Assembly: GCA_034521755.1 (NCBI GenBank)
Contig: JAXHMB010000001.1
Span: forward strand, 496,001-560,000
DNA length: 64,000 bases
Source: JAXHMB01 sp034521755
Lineage (GTDB): Bacteria; Bacteroidota; Rhodothermia; Balneolales; Balneolaceae
Direction: 5' to 3'
The translations under genes and the position numbers were made by a program. This document shows positions 36,836-46,883 of the stretch, in pieces. Positions within the stretch are counted from its first letter, which is position 1. Each line of letters starts with the position of its first letter. The notes under the pieces were generated by a model. The model did no database searches, was not told where the DNA came from, and saw nothing but the letters and a program-made list of their open reading frames with translations.

Positions 36836-36972
36836 CCTACAGGGAAGGGAGGTTCAGCTCAGGGGCCTGTTCCAGGGGAATTTGACGCCAGGCTACAATG
36901 CCAACCCCGAAGGCTCGGGGCCAGCAGGTAGGTCAGGGAAATGAGGTAGCGGCGTTGGAACAGGTTTCCCAT
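36836..36972 (-). pseudogene. 5' remnant of RND transporter gene, copy 2
   Basis: From ATG 36972 the minus strand reads MGNLFQRRYLISLTYLL, then the palindrome CCCCGAAGGCTCGGGG, then the RND continuation (QIPLEQAPELNLPSL) in a shifted frame. It diverges more from the intact gene than copy 1 but shares the same palindrome at the same point. The rest of 36651-37135 holds only the promoter and unassigned AT-rich DNA. Confidence 0.8.
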
Positions 36973-37135
36973 ATCTTTATAGCTAATACACTATTTATAG
37001 TTTTAAAAAAATCTTTACAATCTTAGTCTAATATCACTCCGCACCTATAAATTAAGAAAATATGCAGTAATTCATTTAAAGTTAGAGTTTTTATAAAAAA
37101 AGATTCGAAATACACCTCTTCTAATGCATATAACT

Positions 37136-38488
37136 CTACCTCAGTTCTTTGGTGATATTATTATAAATTCGCTCTAAAAAACGCATATCCCGGGTAACAA
37201 TTTCAGCAGTTCCAATCATACCATTTGCAGGAGACAACTTTTGGCCATAATTGGTATTAAGTCCATTAGGAAAATTTACTTTTGCAAGAAAAACACTGTC
37301 CCTGACAGGAAATTCAGAGAAATAATCAATTTTACCTGTCACTGAGCCAAATTCTCTCTCGGGATAACCGCTGAAATTTACCAGTACCTTTTGACCTTCT
37401 TCAATTTTTCCATAAGACCGCTGCGATATAGCCATTTCTCCAAAAAAAGCACTGTTGGGAGGTTTCACATAAAATAATTCTTGCCCGGTCTTTACATTCT
37501 GATTCTCCTGTATGATGCCCGCATAAATTAATTTGCCCGAAACCGGAGAGGTAATCAAATAATTCTTTTTCCATTGATCGATGGTACTCTGAAGAGTATT
37601 TAGCGACTGTCTGAAAATAGCTTGTTGTTCAGCAATCTGTTTATTTAAAGCAATAAGCTCACTGTCTTTGGAAGTTTGGGTAGCATAGTTGTTAATTATT
37701 GCAGATTCTGTTTGTTGAAGTGGCAAACGTTGGGCAGCAACCTTGCTCTCAATTTGTGCAAGCTCCATAGGTGCTACCAGATCCTTTTCGGCAAGCTTTT
37801 TTTGAGCGGCATACTCAGCTTGTGCAATCCGAAGGTTAATTTCCTGAATTTTCTTTTGCTCCTGAAGACTTTTCAAAAGTTGCTTTGTGTATCGCATTTC
37901 ATTTTCCAGCATTTTTCTTTTTGCTGAATAGAATCCTCCGGGCAAGTAATCTATGAACTCGCGATAATCATGTTCAAAGTTCTGAAAATCTGTTTGCAGT
38001 TCCCCTAAGTTGGTAAACATGCCCATATCTACAGATCTGATGTTTTCTGACTCTTTCTCCTCAAGCCAAAGTTTCATGCTATCCACTGTTTCAGACAAGT
38101 CAAGAATGTTCTGGTGGCTAGCTGTACTTTCGAGCCATGCCAATACTTCTCCCTTCTCAACTTGGGTATTATTGTTAAAGGGTAAATGAATAATTTGCCC
38201 GCTTATATTACTTTGTAATACTTTAGGCTCATTAATAGCCCTGAGTTGCAGTGGAGCCTGAATAACTTCTGGGTATTTAATTACCGAGGCCGAAAGAAAA
38301 ACCAACATAAGGATAACCAGAAAAGCAGAAATACCACTTCTTACCAGCCAGTGCGGTGGGCGCCCAATAATTTCCTGTACTTCCGTACTTCTAACTTCCA
38401 GGTCTTCTTTTTCTACCATTGATCGATTTGATAATGAAGGTTCCTGCCCCACATCAGGCTTACCATTATGTAAAGGATTTTTTAACAT
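37136..38488 (-). CDS. HlyD-family membrane fusion protein of the peptide exporter
   Basis: 450 residues, intact. Cytosolic N-terminal 50 residues, one membrane helix (about 52-72, SGISAFLVILMLVFLSASV), a lipoyl half-motif (VLQSNISGQIIHLPFNNNTQVEKGEVLAWLES), a long coiled-coil hairpin (about 120-320, rich in E, Q, K, L), the second lipoyl half (NYLITSPVSGKLIYAGIIQENQNVKTGQELF) and a beta-barrel domain. This is the adaptor that links an inner-membrane ABC exporter to an outer-membrane channel. It starts 15 bp after the C39 ABC exporter stop codon, so they form one unit. The outer-membrane channel is not in the window. Confidence 0.92.
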   Translation of the reverse strand: MLKNPLHNGKPDVGQEPSLSNRSMVEKEDLEVRSTEVQEIIGRPPHWLVRSGISAFLVILMLVFLSASVIKYPEVIQAPLQLRAINEPKVLQSNISGQIIHLPFNNNTQVEKGEVLAWLESTASHQNILDLSETVDSMKLWLEEKESENIRSVDMGMFTNLGELQTDFQNFEHDYREFIDYLPGGFYSAKRKMLENEMRYTKQLLKSLQEQKKIQEINLRIAQAEYAAQKKLAEKDLVAPMELAQIESKVAAQRLPLQQTESAIINNYATQTSKDSELIALNKQIAEQQAIFRQSLNTLQSTIDQWKKNYLITSPVSGKLIYAGIIQENQNVKTGQELFYVKPPNSAFFGEMAISQRSYGKIEEGQKVLVNFSGYPEREFGSVTGKIDYFSEFPVRDSVFLAKVNFPNGLNTNYGQKLSPANGMIGTAEIVTRDMRFLERIYNNITKELR

Positions 38489-38503
38489 ACTTTACTCCTG
38501 CTG

Positions 38504-40692
38504 TCAATTTCCCAGTTCCAATTGATTTTTAACTAATTCGTAGTAAGCGCCCCCTAGATCAGTAAGTTCAGCATGGGTTCCCTGTTCAACAATTTTGCCT
38601 TCTTGAAGTACAACCAAATTGTCTGCATTTTTTACCGTACTCAGCCGGTGTGCCACTACAACTACAGTCTTATTCTGCAGAAACTCTTCCAGGTTTTCCA
38701 TGATAGTACGTTCATTATTTGCATCAAGTGCATTGGTTGCCTCGTCAAAGAATATAAACTCTGGGTCTTTATAAACAGCACGTGCGATAAGTAGGCGCTG
38801 CTTCTGTCCCTGACTGATACTATTTCCTTCATCTCCGATTTTCGTATTAAAACCTAACGGTAAGGAATCAATGAAATTCTGAATATTGGCAACCTCCACG
38901 GCGTGCTGTAATTTTTGCATATCTGGATGCTCTTCACCCACCGCTATGTTCCGGGCAATGGTATCAGAAAATATAAAGCCATCCTGCATCACTACGCCGC
39001 AATGTTTTCTCCAGCCCCGATGACTGATATTGTCAAGCGGAAAATTCCCTAAGCTTATTTTGCCATTATCAAGCTTATAGAACTTCAATAGAAGTTTAAC
39101 CAGTGTTGTTTTACCACTTCCGCTCATACCGACAATAGCAGTGGTCTTTCCTTCAGGAATGTCCAGATTGATGTCTCTTAGTACGGGTTCATTCCCTGCC
39201 CCCGGATAAGTAAAACTTAAATTCTTGATCTCAATATCTCCATTTTTGGGAAGAGTATACACAAACTGCTTTTCATCGGGTTCTTCATCTTCTTGTTTAT
39301 GAATTTCATTAAGTCGCTCCAAACTCAAATGGGCATCCTGGGTTGACCGTACAAAACCTATAAGCTGCTCAATAGGACCATTTAATTGTCCGATGATATA
39401 TTGTATGGCCATCATGGCTCCAAGAGTAAGCTGACCATTTACTACAGCCACGGCAGCGAGAAAGTAATGCCAATATTTTTACCCTCGTTAATAAAAAAGG
39501 CACCAGCCTGCTGGTACTGGTTAAGTGATAAGTTACTCACCCGGTACTTAAACAAGCGAGCCTGCAACCGTTCCCATTCCCATCGCTTTTGCTTTTCACA
39601 GTTATTGAGTTTGATCTCCTGCATCCCCTGTATCAGTTGTATTACTTTACTCTGATCTCCAGAAGAAATCCCAAATCGCTGATGATCAAGCTCAGCTCTT
39701 TTCTTTAGAAACAGGAGCACCCAAACAACATAGAGAACACTGCTTACCAGAAATACCACAAAAATTAGCATATTGTAGTATGCCAATACAGTGGCAAATA
39801 CAAATAAAGTTGCAAAAGAAAAAACCGTGCTCAACGTCTGATTCGTTAGAAATTGCTGGATACGAGCATGATCTTCCATTCGCTGCATAATATCTCCGGT
39901 CATCCTGGTATCAAAAAAGGACATGGGCAGTTTCATCAGCTTTATCAAAAAGTCAGACAAAATGGATATATTAATCCGCATACTCATATGGAGTAAAATC
40001 CAGGAGCGGATAAACTCTACTCCTGTTCGCCCAACAAAAAGCATGACTTGGGCAATCAGGATTAAATAGATAAAATTTATATCCTGATTTTGAATACCGA
40101 TATCAACAACGGCCTGTGTAAGGAAGGGAAATATAAGCTGCAATACACTGCCGGCCAGTAATCCCAAAGCCAGCTGAAATACAAGATTCTTATAGGGTAA
40201 TACATACTTTAGCAACCGTCCAAAATTGAGATCATTTTCCCTCTCCCCATCTAGATCATAGAATTTTGGCGTGGTGTGCAGCGATAAAGCAATACCGGTC
40301 GGCTTCCCGGTTTCTTTATCCGTTAGCCACTGCTGTAAGAAAGCCTCTTTTTTATACGTAACCTTCCCTTCGGCAGGATCTGCTATATAAACTTTATTTG
40401 TTTTTATTTTATAGAGAACTACAAAATGCACCTGATTCCAGTAGATAATACAAGGCAGGTTTGCTTCGTCCTTTAGCTGAACCCAGGTAAGTTTGGCCCC
40501 TACCGTTCTAAATCCGATTTGCTCTGCTGCTTCGCTGATGCCCAGCAACGAAACCCCCTCCCTGCTTATGCCACTTTTATGGCGCAGTGTCTTCAGGTTA
40601 TAATTGCGCCCATGTTCTTTGGCTACCATACGCAGGCATGTAGGCCCACAGTCCATTTGGTCGTGCTGGCGGTAGAGTTTGAAGGTTTTCAT
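38504..40692 (-). CDS. Peptidase C39 ABC exporter (PCAT), one frameshift
   Basis: About 729 residues. The C39 peptidase domain (1-140) has its catalytic cysteine in QHDQMDCGPTCL (C15), histidine in NQVHFVVLY (H89) and aspartate in IADPAEG (D105), so it should be active. The membrane domain follows from about 160 to 440. A single-base shift near 39450-39470 connects NEGKNIGITF to VVNGQLTLGAMMAIQYIIG. The ATPase domain has Walker A GMSGSGKTT, signature ISQGQKQRL and H-loop VVAHRLST. Such transporters cleave leader peptides after a double glycine and export the core. Four GG-leader peptides are encoded nearby. It begins on the base after the stop of the propeller gene upstream. Confidence 0.92.
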
Positions 40693-41959
40693 TTAGCGCT
40701 CAGTGAATTCAATTTTGTACTTGACCACGTACTCTGTATCCGTTTCTTCATTCGTCTTTTTGCTGTACAGATACCCGTTTTTGACCTCGTAAATCGGCTG
40801 GTCACGGGGAAGCATTAACTTTGCGAGCAGCTGACCTGATTCTTTCAGAATCCACCATTCATATGTATCACGGCTTGAACTTATTGGTAAGGCAACCCAA
40901 ATCCTGTTTTCATCGTCAATAATTAATCTATCGATTACTGGAAGTCTATCGGGTATGTCAATTCCATCGGCTGATAAAGACTTTTCGATCTCACGTACAC
41001 TGGGACTAATAACAGCGGATTTAGTATAATCTTCAAGTATAAACGGAACGCCTAGTATGGGATAATAAATGGCAGACTGGTACTTACCAGCACTATCATA
41101 TTTTTTTATTAAAAATTCGCGGTACGAATTAGCAAACAGTTCATCTTTCTCGGAAAGCGCTGTTCTAGTTGTACCCAAAAATGTTAAAGGCATTGTGGGT
41201 GTGGGAAGCTTTGATTTGCCATCAGGGTTAATTTTATATCCAGCCGGAAATCTAAGTGGTTCAAAATCCACATCTTTTCCTTCACTGTCTTTAACCATTT
41301 GTATAATTTCTCGGAAACCAGTTTTAGATCTAAGGTTTGAAAATGTTACATGATAGTTTCCATCATATCTAGGCTCTACAGATCCGAATTTGAAGTTATC
41401 CGGCGCCTTCCATTCCTCAAATAATATAGAACGCGTAAACTTGTAATCTAATGAGGTAGTACTCATTCAGTCTTTGGCTTGTGTAATCCAATACAAATAT
41501 GGTATTATTTTTGGAATAAATACCAAGTATAATACCATACTCTCCGGGTCCCTTTCCCTGGCGTCCGAGTTTGGTACGGAAAGTTCCATCAGAATCAAAT
41601 ACAAACAACTGCTGCTCATAATTAGAATTGGCACTCCAGACAATGACCCTTCCCTGATCATCTACAACACAAGAAGATACGTGTACTAGAAACGGTTCTC
41701 CATTTTCTCCGAATCTCTCTTCCTCAATTAATGTAATAGAATATGGTGCATCAATATCGCCGGGAAATATTGATAATTTTTCAACTGACTGTATGTGGTC
41801 AGGTATTTTTTCTCTTACATCAAATTGGTATAATTGTTTTTCTGATGAAAGTCCTGACCCGCTTGTTTCCATGGGTCTCTTCCTATCACAGCCATTAAAA
41901 TAAAAGATGCTCATTGTAATAATGAGCATCAATAATGATTGTTGTTTTAGATTATTCAT
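40693..41959 (-). CDS. 6-bladed beta-propeller lipoprotein 3, one frameshift
   Basis: Lipobox FYFNGC after a signal segment (LLMLIITMSIF). The order of motifs matches its neighbour at 43729: IPDHIQSVEKLSIFPGD, GRVIVWSANSNYEQQLFVFDSDG, GRQGKGPGEYGII, then a single-base shift near 41460 joining SQRLNEY to TTSLDYKFTRSIL, then SVEPRYDGNYHVTFSNLRSK, YDSAGKYQSAIYYPI, LIIDDENRIWVALP and TYEWWILKESGQLLAKL to the end YVVKYKIEFTER. The TAA directly abuts the ATG of the C39 exporter, so propeller and exporter are translationally coupled. Confidence 0.85.
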
Positions 41960-43211
41960 ATTTAAAATCAGAAAAAACTATTTTATACCGTGTCACTTTT
42001 CTAAGTTGTGTATCCGCATCCTTTTCCAAAGTATATAGGTATTCATTATCTACCGCCCTTATTTGTCGAGGTTCTGTATGTCTTTGCAACTTCTTACCCG
42101 GCCAATCAAATTTAGCAATGAGTTCTCCATCTTTTCCGAGAATCCACCAACTGTAATAATTTTCGTCCTCCGTAATGTCTTGAAATCCAGATCCTGTTTT
42201 TATCATCTAGAAAAAAGTGGTTAATAGCGGGCCAAGTATTCAGAGTATGTTGTCTCTTTTGCTTTTTGCTGGACCCTGGGTCTTCCATTGTAACTTTCAA
42301 CAATTTCATCCTCGTTCAATGGAGCATTTTCGAATGGATAATAAATTGATTTTTTGTAGTCCCCCTGAGAATCATATTTTTTTATAAAAAAATCATTACT
42401 CCAGGCTGTAAAAATCGCCCCGTTTTCTCCGATATCTCAGTATAGAGTGCCTCGTAGAAGCATTCGTAAAAGGAATATTTGGAGCAATTCTTATGGGGCC
42501 TGGAACACCTATTCCATTATATAATCCAGTATGCTGTAGCGCCAATACTTCTTCTGAAGAAATCCTGCTCCGGTGGTTTATCAAATAGTATTTTGTTTTG
42601 TTTTTACTAGCAGTATTACCGGGATAAATATTTTTAAAGCCCACTAACAGCAAGCTATCATTTACAGGAAAAAAATTGTCATAGCTTAATTGTTCGTTCT
42701 CAGGTAATCGACTAAAATCTTTTGAAGCCATTGAAATGGATAATAGAAAAACTCTTTTATCCAAATCAAAAACATTGACTTTTTGCTGGACATCTTCGTA
42801 AACATATAATTTATTCCCTAATACTTTGGGAATTAAAGGACCAAAGTTGCTAAACTCACCGGGTCCTTTTCCCTCACGTCCCAGCTCCGCCTCAAAATTG
42901 CCTTCGGCATCAAAAATTTTGATCACTTTTTTGTCTGCAATATAAAAAAATCCAGAGCTATCTACCGCGAAAACATGAATATCTCCCAGGTATGCATTGT
43001 CAGTTTCTTCCAAAACAAGATCTTTTTTAAAAACAACTCTTTTAGAGGGATCGGCATCCACAGAATAAGCCAAAATATTGTCATAGCCGGTTATGCGTTC
43101 TGGTATTTTAACTATCGGTTCTTGATCTTGTTTATCAAAAGTTTGTGACTCCTGACAGGAGATTAGCATACAGAAAAAAAATATACTTAATAACAAGTGA
43201 TAACTTTTCAT
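41952..43211 (-). CDS. 6-bladed beta-propeller lipoprotein 4, multiple frameshifts
   Basis: The likely start is ATG 43211 (MKSYHLLLSIFFFCMLISC, lipobox MLISC). The open part runs through ERITGYDNILAYSVD, FFYIADKKVIKIFDAEGNFE and GREGKGPGEFSNF to about 42440. After three or more indels it continues as DFFIKKYDSQGDYKKSIYYP (about 42390-42330) and SWWILGKDGELIAKFDWPGK to RYKIVFSDFKYE at 41952. It overlaps the next gene start by 8 bp. It follows GG peptide A after a hairpin, so it is the proximal partner of that peptide. Confidence 0.75.
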
Positions 43212-43238
43212 CACAAACATATGTATCTTAATTAAAAT

Positions 43239-43266
43239 AGCATGCCCGACAAGCGCCAGACATGCC
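43239..43266 (-). terminator. Terminator/attenuator between GG peptide A and propeller 4
   Basis: Minus strand GGCATGTCTGGC-gctt-GTCGGGCATGC then TATTTTAATT, an imperfect 11 bp stem 19 bp after the peptide stop codon. Confidence 0.65.
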
Positions 43267-43285
43267 ATCTATAATTATTCAAAAT

Positions 43286-43513
43286 TTAATTGTAGTGGAG
43301 CGCTGCTAAATATCCACCACCCGGACAAACATACCCTGCTTCAAGCCCAGCACTCTGGCACCCTTCATGAGAAGATGCACTACAATCAGAACAATGTACT
43401 CCACTAGAGCAACCTGAATCATTACAGCAATAAAGATGACACCCGGGCGATCCTCCGGTTATTTGTTTCATTTCATTTCTGCTTAATTTTTTTGCGAATT
43501 TCATAACATTCAC
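43286..43513 (-). CDS. Double-glycine-leader cysteine-rich peptide A
   Basis: 72-75 residues (MKF at 43504 or MNVMKF at 43513). The leader MKFAKKLSRNEMKQITGG ends in GG, as in C39-processed bacteriocin and natural-product precursors of Bacteroidota. The core of about 54 residues has eight cysteines (SPGCHLYCCNDSGCSSG, VHCSDCSASSHEGC, then a last YVCPGGG), enough for four disulfides, and is rich in Gly and Ser. The expected route is cleavage and export by the C39 exporter at 38504, with oxidation by the VKOR/thioredoxin protein at 50038. The function of the mature peptide is unknown. Confidence 0.82.
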   Translation of the reverse strand: MNVMKFAKKLSRNEMKQITGGSPGCHLYCCNDSGCSSGVHCSDCSASSHEGCQSAGLEAGYVCPGGGYLAALHYN

Positions 43514-43650
43514 CGTTTCGTTTTATTAAAGTAACCTTGTTTTCTAATGGGCACAAGTTATTAGCCTCCTGCTTTTATTAAGCACGAGGGTTATATAGCA
43601 AATAGAAAGGCCAAATGCCTGACTTTTGCCCTGAAAAATGTCCTGAATTT
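43514..43650 (-). promoter_or_regulatory. Conserved GG-peptide promoter/leader, copy 1
   Basis: Reading toward the peptide: TTCAGGACATTTTTCAGGGCAA, then TGCTT-aataa-AAGCA, AGGAGGCTAATAACTTGT...ACAAG, then an AT-rich tract and the ATG. Two small inverted repeats and the twice-repeated TTCAGG are shared with 46629, 48334 and (in part) 49967. Confidence 0.65.
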
Positions 43651-43654
43651 TGTT

Positions 43655-43728
43655 TTGGCAACCATACGCAAACAGGTGGGCCCACAGTCCATTTGGTCGT
43701 GCTGGCGGTAGAGTTTGAAGGTTTTCAT
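43655..43728 (-). pseudogene. 5' remnant of the C39 exporter gene, copy 1
   Basis: ATG 43728 follows the propeller stop directly and reads MKTFKLYRQHDQMDCGPTCL then RMVAK, identical to the intact exporter for 25 codons, then leaves it at AAA into the GG-peptide leader sequence. It shows that a propeller-exporter junction was duplicated with only the first codons of the exporter. Confidence 0.85.
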
Positions 43729-45012
43729 TTAGCGCTCAGTGAATTCAATTTTGTACTTGACCACGTACTCTGTATCCGTTTCTTCATCCGTCTTTTTACT
43801 GTACAAATACCCGTTTTTGATATCATAGATACGCTGAGTTTTTGGAAGCACTAACTTTGCCAGCAATTCTCCCCCTTCATTGAGTATCCACCATTCGTAA
43901 TACTCGCGCTGTGCACCTGCCGGCACCGCCACCCAGATTCTGTTTTCATCGTCCACCATCAACCTGTCAATGACGGGAAATGTTTCCGGCAGGTCTTTAT
44001 CTATCGTTTCAAATGCTTTTTCTATCTGCCTTGCATTGGGACTAAATAATTGCGTTTTGGTGTATTCATCAAGATCAAAGGGAGAGCCTCCGATTGGATA
44101 ATAAAAGGCAGATTGATATACGCCCCCGGCATCATATTTCCTGATCAAAAAATCCCGGGTCCATACCGTGTATAATGCATCTTCATCGGACAGGAATGTA
44201 ATTGTTTTTCCCAGAAATGATATTGTTGACATGGTGGGAGCAGGCTGATTTGATTGCCCGACGTCAATTCTAAAACTAGACGGAAAGACAAGAGGTTCAA
44301 TCACTGTATTTCCTTCATAGTCCATGACCACTTGTTTAATTTCAATTCTGCCGGTTTTAGAGCGATTGTCAGAAAAGGTCAGCAGATAATTCCCATCATT
44401 TCTTGGTTCAATATATCCAAATTCCTTTCCATCACTGTTTTTCCATTTTTCAAGTGGTATGGTGCGCGCAATAGAATAGTCTTCAGTGGAATATTCATTC
44501 ACGCGCTGATTGTTGTAATCCAGCATAAAGATTTTTCCGGCTTTCGCTTGCAGCCCCAATACAAGACTATACTCACCCGGCCCTGCACCGTGTCTGCCTA
44601 TCTGGGCATGGTAGCTTCCATCAGCATTGAATACATGAAGAATCTGCTCATAGTTTGGGCGGCCTACATTCACGGTGAGCACCCTGTCCTTATCATCTAC
44701 AATACCATAATTAACTTGTGTTAAATAAGGTTTTCCGGTTTTGCCAAAGGATAGCACAGGGATTAATTCAACAGAATACAACGGCTCAGAATCTCCCGGA
44801 AAAATAGTCAGGCTATCCACCGACTGAATATGTTGGGGAATTTCATCTAGAACGCGAATATGACCAGTAACTTCCGCTTGCTTGACCGGTACCGGGTTAA
44901 TTTGCTTCGGCCTGGGATTATCAGAACATTGAATAAGAAAAAAGGATAGCAGAATGCCTGTTACAATAAGTACTGATTTTGGGAGATATTGCATATTTTT
45001 TGCAAAGTTCAT
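43729..45012 (-). CDS. 6-bladed beta-propeller lipoprotein 5, intact
   Basis: 427 residues in one frame, the best complete member of the family here. Lipobox FLIQC at about residue 29. Blades include PQHIQSVDSLTIFPGDSEP, RVLTVNVGRPNYEQILHVFN, GRHGAGPGEYSLVLGLQAK, YIEPRNDGNYLLTFSDNRSK, FLIRKYDAGGVYQSAFYYPI, LMVDDENRIWVAVP and EYYEWWILNEGGELLAKLVL, ending YVVKYKIEFTER like propeller 3. The first five codons (MNFAK) are the same as those of the GG-peptide leaders, so the gene start seems to have been swapped onto a peptide-type start. The real start may be M8 (MQYLPKSVLIV). Confidence 0.88.
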   Translation of the reverse strand: MNFAKNMQYLPKSVLIVTGILLSFFLIQCSDNPRPKQINPVPVKQAEVTGHIRVLDEIPQHIQSVDSLTIFPGDSEPLYSVELIPVLSFGKTGKPYLTQVNYGIVDDKDRVLTVNVGRPNYEQILHVFNADGSYHAQIGRHGAGPGEYSLVLGLQAKAGKIFMLDYNNQRVNEYSTEDYSIARTIPLEKWKNSDGKEFGYIEPRNDGNYLLTFSDNRSKTGRIEIKQVVMDYEGNTVIEPLVFPSSFRIDVGQSNQPAPTMSTISFLGKTITFLSDEDALYTVWTRDFLIRKYDAGGVYQSAFYYPIGGSPFDLDEYTKTQLFSPNARQIEKAFETIDKDLPETFPVIDRLMVDDENRIWVAVPAGAQREYYEWWILNEGGELLAKLVLPKTQRIYDIKNGYLYSKKTDEETDTEYVVKYKIEFTER

Positions 45013-45067
45013 AGTAAATCTCCTTTTAATTGTAAGTAAAACTTGTCTTGGGCAGGGTGAAAGTTTT

Positions 45068-46343
45068 TTATTGTTCTTTAAATATTATTTTGTACTTGAC
45101 AATTCGGTCAATGCCTTTCCTAATATCTCGTTCCCGTGTATATAAGTAGCCATTTTTAATCTTAAATAACGGTGAAACTTCGGGGGTTCTTTCATTACGG
45201 CTGCCCGACCAATTAAATTTTGCCATCAGTTCTCCTTTTTTATTTAATACCCATCCCTTATAGGTACTGTCACTATCTGTAATAGTGAGAATCCAGAGTC
45301 GTTCTTGATCATCAATAACCATATTATGTAGAGCCGGCCACATTTTGGGGATTTCTTCCTTGTTTTCATTTATTAATTGCATGCGGGAGCTCCCTAGTCC
45401 AACATCTGAAATAGACAGATTACTTTTTCTTATATGGATAGTAAAAAGCACGTTGATAAGTACCACTCTTATCGTAAACCATAATTAAAAATTCGTTAGT
45501 TTGAGCAGCGTAAATTTTCCCATTTGAGGCTACAAGTAGCGAACTGACTGAAAAAGGCATGGTGCGAGGTAAACGGTAATAACCATTCGAAGTTAAGCGG
45601 GTTTCTGGTTTATAACGAAAAGTATTTTTTTGTTCAAGAATTATCCCCTCTTGTATAATTGCTTTTGGTGAAAGTTTATAGTAGAAAATTTGTCGATTAT
45701 TATTCGGATCTTGCATGTTATTATTCTCAAATCTTGCCAGCATTGTACCATCACTATAAACAGTCTTAATGTCGGTTACCTTATATACACTGGCTGAATC
45801 GTGCTCAAAGATATCTCTCCCAATTTTATAATCATTAATAAGCGAATGATCTTTCAATGAAAAAATACCAACCTTTTGCAAACGTGGGCCAAAAATATAG
45901 ATCTTATTATTTTTTATTTTTAATGAGCCAATAGATTCAAATTCGCCCGGGCCCCTACCTTCTTTGACAAACTTTGCTTTATAGCTTCCATCCGGTCCAA
46001 AAACATAAATGTTTACGATTCCTGGCTTTTCTCCTACAATAAAAACGTTATCCCTTTCATCAATTGCTATATTTCCAATGTAGCCGTTAATAAAAACATT
46101 CCCAGTACTTTCGAAGACAGTTTCTTTATTAAATTCAACCTTTTTTGGTGCTTTTTTGCCTATCGAATAAGCAGTTAAATTATTTAGCTTTTTTATATGT
46201 CTTGGAATAGTTTTTTTATCTACCAGGTTATTATCTAAAGATTGTGTTTTTTTAGAGGGTTTATGATTTTTCAGTTTCATACAGCCACTTATCAAGATTA
46301 CTAAACAGGTTAGTAATAAGTAGTTGTATTTATTAATACACAT
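45068..46343 (-). CDS. 6-bladed beta-propeller lipoprotein 6, one frameshift
   Basis: Lipobox CLVILISGC. Motifs in order: IPRHIKKLNNLTAYSIGKK, IAIDERDNVFIVGEKPG, FVKEGRGPGEFESIGSL, KIYIFGPRLQKVGIFSLKD, LIMVYDKSGTYQRAFYYPY. A single-base shift near 45425-45440 then leads into RKSNLSISDVG, MVIDDQERLWILTITDSDS, YKGWVLNKKGELMAKFNWSG and the end IVKYKIIFKEQ. It follows GG peptide B after a hairpin and precedes propeller 5, so this module has two propellers. Confidence 0.83.
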
Positions 46344-46362
46344 AGTTAAGACTTAATAATAC

Positions 46363-46386
46363 GGCAAAGGCTTTAGAGCCCTTGCC
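46363..46386 (-). terminator. Terminator/attenuator between GG peptide B and propeller 6
   Basis: Minus strand GGCAAGGGCT-ctaa-AGCCTTTGCC, a 10 bp stem with one mismatch, then GTATTATT; it begins 16 bp after the peptide stop. Confidence 0.7.
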
Positions 46387-46402
46387 ATAATTAAAATTTA
46401 AT

Positions 46403-46628
46403 TTATTCAGTAGCAGAAGGATAGCATTGAGCTACTCCATATTGGCTTGCACAGCTTGCACAGCAATAGCCTGTCACTCCACCTTCACCAGTTTCGTACA
46501 AGGTTTGTGCACTACTTCAAACTAGTGCAAGAAGTCCACCCAGTGGAAGCTGAATAAACCCTACAATTTCCTCCTCCCCCCGTTATATTTTTCATTTCAT
46601 TTCTGCTTAGTGTTTTTGCAAAGTTCAT
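46403..46628 (-). CDS. Double-glycine-leader cysteine-rich peptide B, one frameshift
   Basis: ATG 46628 gives the leader MNFAKTLSRNEMKNITGG followed by GGNCRVYSASTGWTSCTS. A single-base shift near 46515 then restores SSAQTLYETGEGGVTGYCC, ASCASQYGVAQCYPSATE and TAA at 46403. The joined core of about 57 residues has six cysteines. Without the shift the frame stops after 37 codons, so standard gene callers would miss or truncate it. The promoter upstream is the conserved GG-peptide leader region. Confidence 0.72.
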
Positions 46629-46775
46629 AGTAATTCTCCTATTAGTTTAATTATATATAAACTTGTTTTCTAACAGGCACAAGTTTTTAGCCTCCTGCTT
46701 TTGTTAAGCACGAGGGTTATATAGCAAATGGAAAAGCAAAATGTTTGACTTTTGCCCTGAAAAATGTCCTGAATT
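46629..46775 (-). promoter_or_regulatory. Conserved GG-peptide promoter/leader, copy 2
   Basis: Same elements as copy 1: TTCAGGACATTTTTCAGGGCAA, TGCTT/AAGCA hairpin, ACTTGTGCC...AACAAGTT inverted repeat, then TATATATAATTAAAC before the ATG. TTG with a 20 bp spacer to TATATATA is a candidate -33/-7 pair. Confidence 0.65.
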
Positions 46776-46779
46776 TTGT

Positions 46780-46840
46780 TCTTTGGCCAATCATACGCTG
46801 TCACACAGTCCATCTGTTCATGCCAGCAGTATGCCCTAAG
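46780..46840 (-). pseudogene. Eroded 5' remnant of the C39 exporter gene, copy 2
   Basis: Minus strand ATGGACTGTG...CGTATG...GCCAAAGAACA aligns with codons 13-27 of the intact exporter (MDCGPTCLRMVAKEH) with several substitutions and a stop, then runs into AAATTCAGGACATTTTT. It is older than copy 1 and ends two codons further into the gene. Confidence 0.65.
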
Positions 46841-46883
46841 ACATCCACTTGATATATGATGTATGTAGTATAGTTATGTTATT

